A DNA stretch of 25,110 nt, from positions 1-25,110 of the forward strand of contig JAHIJU010000055.1 in assembly GCA_018898235.1 (NCBI GenBank), read 5' to 3'. The translations under genes and the position numbers were made by a program. How positions within the stretch are numbered: position 1 is the first letter of the stretch; each line of letters opens with the position of its first letter. The notes below the pieces were generated by a model that saw nothing but the letters and a program-made list of their open reading frames with translations, searched no databases and had not been told where the DNA came from. Below are positions 1 through 5,780 of this stretch, in pieces. This DNA is from Actinomycetota bacterium. GTDB lineage: Bacteria > Actinomycetota > Actinomycetes > Actinomycetales > Cellulomonadaceae.

Positions 1-748
1 CGTCCTCGTCGTCATCCCGACCTACAACGAGCGCGACACGATCGGGTCGGCTCTGGGGCGGCTGGCCGAGCACGCACCAGAGGTCGATGTCCTGGTGGTC
101 GACGACGGTTCACCCGATGGCACGGGTGAGCTCGTCGAGCAGATCGCGGCGTCGGAGGCAGCGGCGGGATCGTCTCGGACGATCTCCGTGATGCACCGCT
201 CGGGGAAGCTCGGGCTCGGGACGGCGTACGTCCAGGGCTTCGGCTGGGCGCTCGAGCGTGGCTACACCACGATCGTCGAGATGGACGCCGACGGCTCCCA
301 CCGGGCCCAGGACTTGCCGTCGCTGCTCGCGAGGACCGCCGACGCGGATCTGGTCATCGGGTCACGCTGGATGCGCGGGGGACGGGTCGTGAACTGGCCG
401 ATGCGCCGCGAGATCTTGTCCCGCGGCGCGAACCTGTACACCCGGGTGGCTCTCGGCCTCGGCGTGAAGGACGGGACGGCGGGCTTTCGCGCCTACGACG
501 CCGACCTGCTGCGCGCCATCCCGCTCGACGAGGTCGCCTCGCACGGCTACGGCTTCCAGGTCGACATGACCTGGCGTGCCCGTCAGCTGGGAGCCACCAT
601 CGTCGAGGTGCCGATCGTGTTCGTCGAGCGCACCGCCGGGGTCTCCAAGATGAGCGGCGGGATCATCTCGGAAGCGATGATCTCGGTCGCGAAGTGGGCG
701 GTTGCGTACCGCACTGCCCAGCTTCGCGGCCTCTTCCGCCGCGCCTGA
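1..748 (+). CDS. ppm1: Polyprenol monophosphomannose synthase (GT2 family), 5' truncated
   Basis: This is a family 2 glycosyltransferase of the dolichol-phosphate-mannose synthase type. It would transfer mannose from GDP-mannose to polyprenyl phosphate on the inner face of the membrane, supplying the donor for lipoglycans and protein O-mannosylation. The frame is open from base 2 and begins with VLVVIPTYNE, the usual GT2 start, so only a short N-terminus or an upstream domain lies outside the window. Visible motifs are VVDDGSPDGT (nucleotide-binding), the EMDADGSH metal-binding motif and the VIGSRW stretch. No C-terminal membrane segments are present, as in the soluble Ppm1/DPM1 class. In mycobacteria ppm1 lies next to rbpA in the same convergent arrangement. 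Whether an Lnt-like domain is fused upstream, as in some actinobacteria, cannot be seen. Confidence 0.88.
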   Translation, partial: VLVVIPTYNERDTIGSALGRLAEHAPEVDVLVVDDGSPDGTGELVEQIAASEAAAGSSRTISVMHRSGKLGLGTAYVQGFGWALERGYTTIVEMDADGSHRAQDLPSLLARTADADLVIGSRWMRGGRVVNWPMRREILSRGANLYTRVALGLGVKDGTAGFRAYDADLLRAIPLDEVASHGYGFQVDMTWRARQLGATIVEVPIVFVERTAGVSKMSGGIISEAMISVAKWAVAYRTAQLRGLFRRA

Positions 749-777
749 CCCAGGAGAGCGCCGCTGCGGTCAGGCGC
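741..777. terminator. Bidirectional terminator hairpin between ppm1 and rbpA
   Basis: A perfect 10-bp inverted repeat, GCGCCTGACC (741-750) and GGTCAGGCGC (768-777), encloses a 17-nt loop. The TGA of ppm1 (746-748) sits in one arm and the TGA of rbpA (770-772, minus strand) in the other. No T-tract follows, as is common for actinobacterial hairpin terminators. Confidence 0.6.
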
Positions 778-1117
778 TGCGCCGACGCAGCTTCCCTGCC
801 CGCAGCAGGTCGAGCCGCTCGTCCAGGAGCTCCTGGAGCTCACCGACGGTCCGGCGCTCGAGCAGCATGTCCCAGTGGGTGCGCGGCGGCTTTCCACCCT
901 TGGCCTCGGGGATCTCCGCGTCACGCAGCAGAGCCTGCTGACCGCACCGGCACTCCCACATCACCGGGACGTCCGCCTCGACGGAGAACGGCAGCACGAT
1001 GGTGTGCCCGTTGGGGCAGTCGTAGTGCGCCTGGAGCCGCGGCGCGAAGTCGACACCGTCTTCGGTCTCCAGGCTGCGGGAGCCGATGCGCATCCCGCGC
1101 AGCGATCGGTTGGCCAT
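770..1117 (-). CDS. rbpA: RNA polymerase-binding protein RbpA
   Basis: The 115-residue product matches the actinobacterial RNA polymerase-binding protein RbpA, which contacts the principal sigma factor and core polymerase and stabilises open complexes. Recognisable parts are the N-terminal MANRSLRGMRIG tail, a central CPNGH...WECRCG region that forms the RbpA core domain, a basic linker (KGGKPPRTHWDMLLERR) and the C-terminal sigma-interaction helix (VGELQELLDERL). The ATG at 1117 is chosen over an upstream in-frame start because it begins the conserved tail and is preceded by GGAGG on the minus strand. It is convergent with ppm1. A SigR-type promoter lies about 55 to 80 nt upstream. Confidence 0.95.
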   Translation of the reverse strand: MANRSLRGMRIGSRSLETEDGVDFAPRLQAHYDCPNGHTIVLPFSVEADVPVMWECRCGQQALLRDAEIPEAKGGKPPRTHWDMLLERRTVGELQELLDERLDLLRAGKLRRRSA

Positions 1118-1171
1118 GAAGACCTCCAGGGGTTCTGGCCGTGTGGCCACGAATGTGCGACTGCACTGCAC

Positions 1172-1197
1172 AACGGCACAGGGGCGACCTGTGTTCC
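1172..1197 (-). promoter_or_regulatory. SigR/SigH-type promoter of rbpA
   Basis: On the minus strand GGAAC (1197-1193) is followed by exactly 18 nt and then GTT (1174-1172). The SigR (Streptomyces) / SigH (Mycobacterium) consensus is GGAAT, 18 to 19 nt, GTT, and rbpA is a known member of the thiol-oxidative stress regulon in Streptomyces. The start of transcription would be near 1165, giving a leader of about 50 nt. The match is read directly; activity is inferred. Confidence 0.7.
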
Positions 1198-1226
1198 ATC
1201 GTGGAGTGAAGGTTCAGTGAACGCCA

Positions 1227-1247
1227 CCGGAGCGTTCGACGCTCCGG
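1227..1247. repeat. Perfect hairpin upstream of the rbpA promoter
   Basis: CCGGAGCGT (1227-1235), a 3-nt loop, and ACGCTCCGG (1239-1247) form a perfect 9-bp stem. It lies between the rbpA promoter and the left phage junction in otherwise non-coding chromosomal DNA (1118-1341). It may be an old terminator or insulating hairpin. No gene is seen in this stretch. Confidence 0.45.
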
Positions 1248-1330
1248 GCATCGCGCCAGGACCGCCAGAGCCACCGCAAAGCGGCGGACGAACCATCATA
1301 CGACCCCGTGGCCGTCGCCCCCACTTTGGG

Positions 1331-1358
1331 AACGCCGATAATGGACGGCGTGCTATAG
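1331..1358. other. attL: left dif-like junction of the prophage
   Basis: The XerC-type arm AACGCCGATAA (1331-1341) and the centre TGGACG (1342-1347) resemble the actinobacterial dif site, but the other arm, GCGTGCTATAG (1348-1358), does not resemble a XerD arm. The right-hand site (9077-9104) repeats GCCGATAATGGA and has a good XerD arm. This is the pattern expected when a phage with a poor XerD arm inserts at dif: here the XerC arm is chromosomal and the degenerate arm is phage. Confidence 0.8.
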
Positions 1359-1387
1359 CGCGTCACGCACTCGTCCTCTACGCTCAT
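1348..1387 (-). pseudogene. 5' fragment of the phage gene split by integration
   Basis: An ATG at 1387 opens MSVEDECVTRYST and reads into the left junction. In the rebuilt phage circle these 40 nt plus the 6-nt centre join the right-end frame from 9087 to the stop at 8768, giving one continuous 366-nt frame (121 residues) that passes through attP as PSIIGASG. In the lysogen this fragment instead runs on into chromosomal DNA and stops at 1214. The Shine-Dalgarno match is weak (GGCGGG, 8 nt upstream), so the exact start is less certain than the frame continuity. Confidence 0.65.
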
Positions 1388-1429
1388 CTCAGGCCCGCCT
1401 TCGTCGTCTCTACGAGGGTCCCGGCTAGT

Positions 1430-1463
1430 CGCCCCCGGCAGCTGCGCCAACAGCCCGGGGGCG
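1430..1463 (-). terminator. Strong bulged hairpin after the pV-like gene
   Basis: Arms CGCCCCCGG (1430-1438) and CCGGGGGCG (1455-1463) are perfect. Inside them GCTG (1441-1444) pairs with CAGC (1451-1454) around a six-base loop, leaving a 2-nt CA bulge, so the whole forms a 13-bp stem. On the transcribed strand the loop is TTGGCG, the same as in two other hairpins of the element. It begins 30 nt after the stop of the 1493-1807 gene. A terminator, or partial terminator, is the simplest reading; a packaging-signal hairpin is also possible, since in M13 that signal is a long imperfect hairpin. Confidence 0.6.
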
Positions 1464-1492
1464 CTTCATTGCGCCGGGTAACGCGTGTGATG

Positions 1493-1807
1493 TCAGGCTG
1501 ACTGCTTGCCCGATGCGACCAGCGGAGCCGGTGCGGCCTCGACGCTGAGGACCGTCATCTTCAGGTTGCCGTTCGCGGCCCGGGCCTCGCAGCGCAGCCG
1601 CACGATCTCGTCGCGGCCGGGAACCGGGATCGCGCCGTCGGCGGGGAAGCGGACTTCCACGATGTCGTACTCGGGCGTGAGGACCCGGGCCTCGATGTAG
1701 TCCCAGTCGATCTTGTCGCCGGTGTCCCGGGCCGTCATGCTGCCGGTCTTCCGGTCAGCCTTCACCACGTTGCCCTCGACCATCACGGTCGCGTTCCGCT
1801 GCGTCAT
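1493..1807 (-). CDS. Small beta-rich phage protein, candidate ssDNA-binding protein (pV-like)
   Basis: The 104-residue product has alternating hydrophobic and charged residues in short strands (TVMVEGNVVKAD, YIEARVLTPEYDIVEVRFP, EIVRLRCEARA, LKMTVLSVEA) and no membrane segment. Size, composition and position before the tiny virion genes in the circular phage match gene V of M13, which coats single-stranded phage DNA. No sequence motif proves this; it could be another small replication protein. The ATG at 1807 is preferred over the GTG at 1816 because AAGGG lies about 9 nt upstream. A TTGGCG-loop hairpin sits 24 to 39 nt before the start. Confidence 0.6.
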   Translation of the reverse strand: MTQRNATVMVEGNVVKADRKTGSMTARDTGDKIDWDYIEARVLTPEYDIVEVRFPADGAIPVPGRDEIVRLRCEARAANGNLKMTVLSVEAAPAPLVASGKQSA

Positions 1808-1830
1808 CGCACACACCCTTGTTCGTCTCT

Positions 1831-1846
1831 ACCCGCGCCAACGGGT
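1831..1846 (-). promoter_or_regulatory. TTGGCG-loop hairpin before the pV-like gene
   Basis: Read on the minus strand, ACCCG, loop TTGGCG and CGGGT form a 5-bp stem followed at once by AGAGACGA. A nearly identical element precedes the replication gene (4584-4601), with one extra base pair in the stem. It may be an RNA or single-stranded DNA recognition element. Confidence 0.5.
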
Positions 1847-1882
1847 TCTGATGTGCATGTCCTACCACCACCGGACCGGTAC

Positions 1883-1898
1883 CCGGAAGACCTTCCGG
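1883..1898. repeat. Tetraloop hairpin after the 117-residue membrane protein gene
   Basis: CCGGAA (1883-1888) and TTCCGG (1893-1898) form a perfect 6-bp stem with a 4-nt loop, starting 17 nt after the stop of the 1915-2268 gene. It could be a weak terminator between that gene and the pV-like gene. Confidence 0.35.
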
Positions 1899-1914
1899 CT
1901 CGGCGCGCCGAAGA

Positions 1915-2268
1915 TCACACCAACGGGTTCCACCCGAGCGCGGTCACGACGATGACCACCACGAGCAGCACCGGGATCGACCAGAACACCCGCCCGAGGA
2001 GACGCTCCCGCCGCTCCGCGTCCGACTCACATCGGCGCCGAGCCCGACGCGGGCGCATCGACCCACCCGGCAGCGCGTACGGCACGTCAGGAGCCTGGTA
2101 CCGGTCAACCCGACCCGCACCACCGCCGCGACCGCCCACACCGCGCGGCGGCTCGTCGTCCGGGTGGCGCCTCGGCGTCACACCTCGCCACTTGTAGTGC
2201 CCTGTCGCGTCCTCCCGGCTCACCCCGCCGTACCGCGACGCGAGCCACGGGTCCATCTCGTCCCCCAT
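1915..2268 (-). CDS. Phage protein with C-terminal membrane anchor, function unknown
   Basis: The 117-residue protein has a polar N-terminus (GHYKWRGVTP, then a Gly/Arg/Pro-rich stretch), a strongly basic RRARRRCESDAERRERLLG segment and one membrane helix near the C-terminus (SIPVLLVVVIVVTALGW). This implies a short C-terminal tail outside and most of the protein in the cytoplasm. The ATG at 2268 is chosen because GAGG lies 6 nt upstream; starts at 2280 and 2256 are also possible. It is the first minus-strand gene after the intergenic region, ahead of the pV-like gene. I do not recognise a family. A role in assembly at the membrane is possible but not shown. Confidence 0.65.
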   Translation of the reverse strand: MGDEMDPWLASRYGGVSREDATGHYKWRGVTPRRHPDDEPPRGVGGRGGGAGRVDRYQAPDVPYALPGGSMRPRRARRRCESDAERRERLLGRVFWSIPVLLVVVIVVTALGWNPLV

Positions 2269-2280
2269 GCCGGTCCTCAT

Positions 2281-2297
2281 CGGCGGCTACGCCGCCG
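2281..2297. repeat. Perfect short hairpin at the start of the 117-residue gene
   Basis: CGGCGGC (2281-2287), loop TAC, GCCGCCG (2291-2297). It lies immediately upstream of the alternative ATG at 2280 and 13 nt before the preferred start at 2268. It could limit translation or mark the end of the intergenic region. Confidence 0.4.
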
Positions 2298-2450
2298 GGC
2301 TTGAGCGGTCCGGACGTGGCTGAGCGGCGAGATATGTCACACAGAACAAGCCGGGGCCTGGCGAGCCCGCCCGGGGGTCTGACCTGCGGCGTCACCGGCG
2401 GGGCGGTCCGTAGCTCGTGGGTGGGATGCGCGCCTCAACCCTCCCGCCGA

Positions 2451-2483
2451 GTGAAATCCGGCCAACAGCGCGCCGGATTACAC
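2451..2483. repeat. Long near-perfect hairpin in the phage intergenic region
   Basis: AATCCGGC (2455-2462) and GCCGGATT (2472-2479) are perfect arms around a 9-nt loop. Beyond one A/A mismatch the stem continues with GTG (2451-2453) and CAC (2481-2483). Such a structure would be stable in single-stranded phage DNA and is a candidate origin or packaging element. Confidence 0.55.
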
Positions 2484-2495
2484 CCGTCGTCCAGG

Positions 2496-2600
2496 TTGAC
2501 CCGCCTCCGGCCCACCCTGGGTGCGGCTCCATTGGTCCCCGTATCTCGATGGTGGGGGAAGTACGCCCCCACCACCGAGCCACGGAGAAGTCTTGTCGCC
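2496..2600 (+). repeat. Intergenic direct repeat, copy 1, with long hairpin
   Basis: This 105-bp unit starts TTGACCCGCC and ends GTCTTGTCGCC. A second copy lies at 2860-2964 in the same orientation. The shared core includes GGTCCCCGTATCTCGATGG and CACCACCGAGCCACGGAG. Within the unit 2545-2558 pairs with 2566-2579 (CTCGATGGTGGGGG with CCCCCACCACCGAG, a single A/C mismatch) around the loop AAGTACG. Confidence 0.85.
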
Positions 2601-2859
2601 TGAGGTGCCGATGGTCACGTGCCGATGCCGGCCCTCGGCAGCCTGAGCATCGGTCGACGTTCGCCGTTGCTGATTCCTACAATCCCCGGATCGAGCGATC
2701 GCTGGCGCGGCGCGCTGACCTGCAACGACGCTCAAGGTCGGCGCCGGCGAGCTCATTGCCGGCACTGTGGGAACCTCCAAGGCGGGTCTGTGGCTGCCCG
2801 ACCTGGCATGCGCGCGTCAAGGGCGCTACGCGTCGCTACGCGATGCCCTGCGGGCACCC

Positions 2860-2964
2860 TTGACCCGCCTTCGACTCACCCGGGGCCGGCTCCGTTCGGT
2901 CCCCGTATCTCGATGGTGGGGGGAGAGCGCCCCCACCACCGAGCCACGGAGAAGTCTTGTCGCC
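2860..2964 (+). repeat. Intergenic direct repeat, copy 2, with long hairpin
   Basis: This is the second copy of the 105-bp unit. The hairpin arms (2909-2922 and 2930-2943) are unchanged from copy 1, including the single mismatch, while loop bases and the first 35 nt differ. That suggests the stem and the 3' part of the unit are under selection, or that the copies are kept alike by recombination. Confidence 0.85.
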
Positions 2965-3024
2965 TCCACCTCGAGGTCGAGCGCACCACTGCGGAAGCGC
3001 CCGCCGCCCGCCGATGATGTGGTC

Positions 3025-3414
3025 ATGCCACACCCGCCGCAGGGGGCGATGCTCGGCCAGCAGTCCCCGTCCCGCTCACCACGTCGCCTGACTCCGTCGG
3101 AGGCTCTGGAGCTGCAAGACGCCCTGTCCGGTGCTGACCGCCTGGCTCAGCCCTACGCGATCGCCGCGGCCGGGGTGGCCGCCGACTACGCGGCCAGGTG
3201 CACCCGGGACCTGATGGCCGGCGACCTGTGGTCCGCGCTACGTGCCGCCTCGCTCGCCGTCGAGGCCGACCGGATCGCCACCCGAGAGACCGCGTTCGCC
3301 GCCCGCGTACAGGGTGAGCGGGTCGGCGCCGACGATCTGCAGCGCCCGCGTCAGCTCAAGCGCGGTCGCCAACCCGTCGTTGAGCAGCACCCAGCCGCCC
3401 GCGGTGCTCAGTGA
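3025..3414 (+). CDS. Plus-strand phage protein of unknown function
   Basis: This is the only plus-strand gene I support in the element: 129 residues from ATG 3025 (GTG 3019 is an alternative). It has a polar N-terminus, then a helical Ala/Leu-rich core (SEALELQDALSGADRLAQPY, AAGVAADYAARCTRDLMAG, WSALRAASLAVEADRIATRE), then a basic tail. No membrane segment and no recognisable helix-turn-helix are seen. Codon third positions are mostly G/C across the core, which supports coding. The last 177 nt overlap the 3' end of the replication gene on the other strand. Its divergent placement on the intergenic region resembles phage repressor genes, but that is only position. No clear ribosome binding site is seen. 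Confidence 0.55.
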   Translation: MPHPPQGAMLGQQSPSRSPRRLTPSEALELQDALSGADRLAQPYAIAAAGVAADYAARCTRDLMAGDLWSALRAASLAVEADRIATRETAFAARVQGERVGADDLQRPRQLKRGRQPVVEQHPAARGAQ

Positions 3415-4566
3415 CCTGACCTTCGCCCGCTTCATGGCGACCAGCGCCCGGCGCAGCTGCGGCGAGCCGTCGCTGTGCTCGGCCCGTAGCCGGCTGATCG
3501 CGGTCCTGGCTTGCTGCGCACGCGCGAGGTGGCGCAGGTAGCGGCGGGCGGTGTGCATGGTCTGCCACTCCAGGCCGACCGCGCCGACGGCCGACGACAG
3601 GCCCCACACGCCCCAGAACCGCCCGGGGCCGGCGCCCTCGCGCTGCCACAGCGCCGGGACCATGTGCTGGTACTCCTTCGAGCCGGACGACTTCGAGCTG
3701 TGCTTGGAAAAGTAGACGGACGTGCGGCGCGGGTCGGAGAACTTCACCCCGGAGAACGAGATGTCGGTCCCCTTGAACAGGTGCCGGTCGTAGTGCCCGC
3801 ACCGCAGGTACATCGCCCGAAGGTGAGGCCGGTCTTCCAGCGACGCGAAGCAGATGTCGGCCCACGTGCGAGCGAGCCAGTCCTCGAACCGTTCCCCGCG
3901 CACGGTCGCCGGGACCCGGAGCAGCATGTGCATGTGGGGGGCGCCGCGCCCCTGGAACTCCTGTTTCCACAGTCCGCGCCACGGCATGCCGACCGCGCGG
4001 GCCCAGCGCCGGCGCAGCAGCTCGACGAGCCGCTTGAAGGCTCGACCGCTGGGGGCGATGATCTGCCACCAGCCGGGCAGCGTGAGGGTCACCATCGCGA
4101 GGACTCCGTCGTCGATCGGCCAGGCGCACAGGTCGAGCTCGGCGATCTTGCGGACCATGCGTCGCCGGCTGCCGGCCGACCACTTCTTGACGACGTCCCG
4201 GGTACCGCGTATGGGCTCGTCGGCGAACAGCTCGTCTTGCAGGAAGCCGACGACCTTGGGCATGTCGAGCGGCATCCGGCTGTCGGATCCGGGGGAGAAG
4301 GTGCGGTCGGCGCCGACGTCGACGGGCTCGGACGTCTCCCGCCCGGCCGAGAGCCGGATCGCGATGGTGCCGGGGGAGACCAGCAGCTGGGCCTGAGCGC
4401 CGGGCTGCCACAGGGCACCGCGGCCGATGCGGGCGTCGATGATGGCCGCGACGGACGCGACGTCCTCGCGGGAGGCGAACGACGGGCCAGCCAGCCCCGC
4501 CGTGATCTGGTCGAACTGCTGATCGACGGCGGAGCCGGCCAACCCCACAACGGGGCATACCGACAC
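3238..4566 (-). CDS. HUH-family rolling-circle replication initiator
   Basis: The 442-residue protein has the three motifs of HUH endonucleases: the strand AMVTLTLPG (about 157-165), the metal-binding GAPHMHMLL (His211 and His213) preceded by QEFQGRG, and the catalytic VYFSK (Tyr285, Lys288) followed by HSSK. The enzyme would nick the phage origin, stay bound through Tyr285 and start rolling-circle synthesis, as pII does in M13. The GTG at 4566 is chosen because AGGAG lies 5 nt upstream. Only one catalytic Tyr is seen in motif 3. The gene follows zot by 75 nt, and its 3' end overlaps a plus-strand gene. Similar Reps occur on actinobacterial plasmids, but the neighbours show a phage. Confidence 0.85.
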   Translation of the reverse strand: MSVCPVVGLAGSAVDQQFDQITAGLAGPSFASREDVASVAAIIDARIGRGALWQPGAQAQLLVSPGTIAIRLSAGRETSEPVDVGADRTFSPGSDSRMPLDMPKVVGFLQDELFADEPIRGTRDVVKKWSAGSRRRMVRKIAELDLCAWPIDDGVLAMVTLTLPGWWQIIAPSGRAFKRLVELLRRRWARAVGMPWRGLWKQEFQGRGAPHMHMLLRVPATVRGERFEDWLARTWADICFASLEDRPHLRAMYLRCGHYDRHLFKGTDISFSGVKFSDPRRTSVYFSKHSSKSSGSKEYQHMVPALWQREGAGPGRFWGVWGLSSAVGAVGLEWQTMHTARRYLRHLARAQQARTAISRLRAEHSDGSPQLRRALVAMKRAKVRSLSTAGGWVLLNDGLATALELTRALQIVGADPLTLYAGGERGLSGGDPVGLDGERGGT

Positions 4567-4583
4567 ACGAACTCCTGGCCTCT

Positions 4584-4601
4584 ACCCCGCGCCAACGGGG
4601 T
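4584..4601 (-). promoter_or_regulatory. TTGGCG-loop hairpin before the replication gene
   Basis: On the minus strand ACCCCG, loop TTGGCG, CGGGGT form a 6-bp stem, followed by AGAG and then the ribosome binding site of rep. Compared with the copy at 1831-1846 the stem has one extra C and one extra G in matching places, so pairing is preserved. It lies in the 75-nt gap between zot and rep and could control rep translation or bind the coat or ssDNA-binding protein. Confidence 0.55.
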
Positions 4602-4641
4602 CCCGAACTGGGCAGGTGCGGGCTAGTTCACCCCGTGGGCA

Positions 4642-5505
4642 TCACCGCACCCCCCGGGCACGGACCGGCGCCCCGCCGGGCATCCCTAGCTCGGCATGCC
4701 GGTCGGTGGAGCACGCGACGCGCGGGACCACACCGCCGCAGTCGACGCAGGCGCCCCCGGTGGGCGGGTGCCCGATCCGGGGCGTGTCCGCCAGGGAGTC
4801 GTACGCACCCCACCCGACGAGCGCCTGAGGGACGAACGCGCGGCGGCGAAGCACGTGCTCGGGCCTGTCGTCGACGCCGATCCCGAGGGTGTCCAGCGCC
4901 CCGGCGGCGACCATCATCGGCCGGGGCCAGAACTGGCCGCGTCGACGGATCTTGCCGAGCCCGTGGCAGCCGACAACAGCGTGGGTGGCCTCCCGTAGCC
5001 GGACGTCGGCCCGAGCCCACGCAGGGGCCGTCCAGCGCACCGTGACGCCCTTGTGGCGCAAGGTCTGGAGGAACACGTCGAACTCGCGGGGGACGAGCAT
5101 CGAGTCCCGGGACGAGAAGATCACCGCGACCTCGTCCAGCAGGACCGTGCAGTTGCGCAGTTCGAGCATCTGCCGCAACGACACGATCGGCTCGGAGCGG
5201 CCCCACACGGAGTCGATCGGCACGGTGGAGAACACAGGGCGTCCGACCCGTAGGTCGTCGTTGATGACGCAGCTCACGGCGATCAGGGTCTTGCCTGCTC
5301 CGTTGGCGCCGGTGAACCCCACGATCGGCAGTCCGGCGATGAACGAAGGCCGGTGCTTGGTCCGTGAGCGCCGCCAGAGGGGCAGCCGGGCCCGCGTCGC
5401 TCGCTGCTCCGCAGCGCTCGACGCCGCGGGACCGGCAGCCGCCCCCAGGGACGGATGCTCCAGGTCTCCAGCCTCGACGGCCTGATCGTCAGGAACCTCA
5501 CTCAT
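4642..5505 (-). CDS. zot: Zot/pI-family phage assembly ATPase
   Basis: The 287-residue protein carries a Walker A motif GFTGANGAGKT (63-73) and a Walker B motif TVLLDEV (120-126), with the SSRDSMLVPREFDVFLQTLRHKG region typical of Zot-domain proteins (pI of M13, Zot of CTXphi). It would power extrusion of the phage filament through the membrane. The first 50 residues are polar and basic. No convincing membrane helix is seen, whereas Gram-negative pI proteins have one after the ATPase domain. The C-terminal part has three cysteines (253, 256, 265), possibly a metal site. Its ATG overlaps the pVI-like stop by four bases, and GGGAGGTGG precedes it. Confidence 0.88.
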   Translation of the reverse strand: MSEVPDDQAVEAGDLEHPSLGAAAGPAASSAAEQRATRARLPLWRRSRTKHRPSFIAGLPIVGFTGANGAGKTLIAVSCVINDDLRVGRPVFSTVPIDSVWGRSEPIVSLRQMLELRNCTVLLDEVAVIFSSRDSMLVPREFDVFLQTLRHKGVTVRWTAPAWARADVRLREATHAVVGCHGLGKIRRRGQFWPRPMMVAAGALDTLGIGVDDRPEHVLRRRAFVPQALVGWGAYDSLADTPRIGHPPTGGACVDCGGVVPRVACSTDRHAELGMPGGAPVRARGVR

Positions 5506-5780
5506 ACGGAGCCACCTCCCAAGGTCACGAAAGACAGCACGATCCGTCCGCCTTGCAGCAGGATCGCGAAGACCCAGAACGCGGCAAGAATGCCCGCCGC
5601 GACGCCGATGTCAGAAAACGGAACGATCGGCGACAACTTCGCGACGACTGCAACGACCTCGTCGAAGTTGCCCTGAAAGGAGCCGATCGAGGAAGTCACG
5701 CCAGCGGGCAAAGCCGGGAGCAGGTTAATCAGCCACGCGACCGCTGAAAGGAACCAGTTGGCGACGGCTTCAGTGATCAT
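5502..5780 (-). CDS. pVI-like minor coat or membrane protein
   Basis: The 92-residue product has a hydrophobic N-terminal segment (VANWFLSAVAWLINLLPALPAGV), a short amphipathic middle and a second membrane helix (IGVAAGILAAFWVFAILLQG) near the C-terminus. It sits between the pIII-like gene and zot, the place of gene VI in M13, whose product caps the filament with pIII. The ATG at 5780 overlaps the pIII-like stop (ATGA) and has GGAGG 6 nt upstream, so the start is well set. The homology claim rests on size, topology and order rather than on a sequence motif. Confidence 0.75.
   Translation of the reverse strand: MITEAVANWFLSAVAWLINLLPALPAGVTSSIGSFQGNFDEVVAVVAKLSPIVPFSDIGVAAGILAAFWVFAILLQGGRIVLSFVTLGGGSV

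Larger units (their letters stand above)
2298..3018. other. Hairpin-rich phage intergenic region, candidate replication origin and packaging region
   Basis: About 720 nt lie between the divergent starts of the 117-residue gene (minus) and the 129-residue gene (plus), with no convincing coding sequence. They hold a 12-bp stem at 2451-2483, two copies of a 105-bp repeat each with a 14-position hairpin, an inverted repeat CCGATGC / GCATCGG at 2622-2653, the 10-bp palindrome AGCGATCGCT at 2694-2703, and TCAAGGG / CCCTTGA at 2817-2863. Inoviruses keep their origins and packaging signal in one structured non-coding region. The nick site for the HUH protein cannot be named from sequence alone. Confidence 0.6.

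Noticed and set aside
1214..1450. 78-residue minus-strand frame spanning attL
   Set aside because: In the lysogen it reads from phage into chromosome and has no domain; only its phage part (1348-1387) is meaningful, as the 5' end of the split gene.
1910..1930. Possible fourth copy of the AACCCGTTGG element
   Set aside because: It lies in the last codons of the 117-residue gene, lacks the TTGGCG loop and has no matching stem.
3511..4626. 371-residue plus-strand frame opposite rep
   Set aside because: Complementary to the region with clear HUH motifs; no recognisable protein features.
4615..4651. Inverted repeat GGTGCGG / CCGCACC at the end of zot
   Set aside because: Seven base pairs with a 23-nt loop in GC-rich DNA can arise by chance; not called as a feature.
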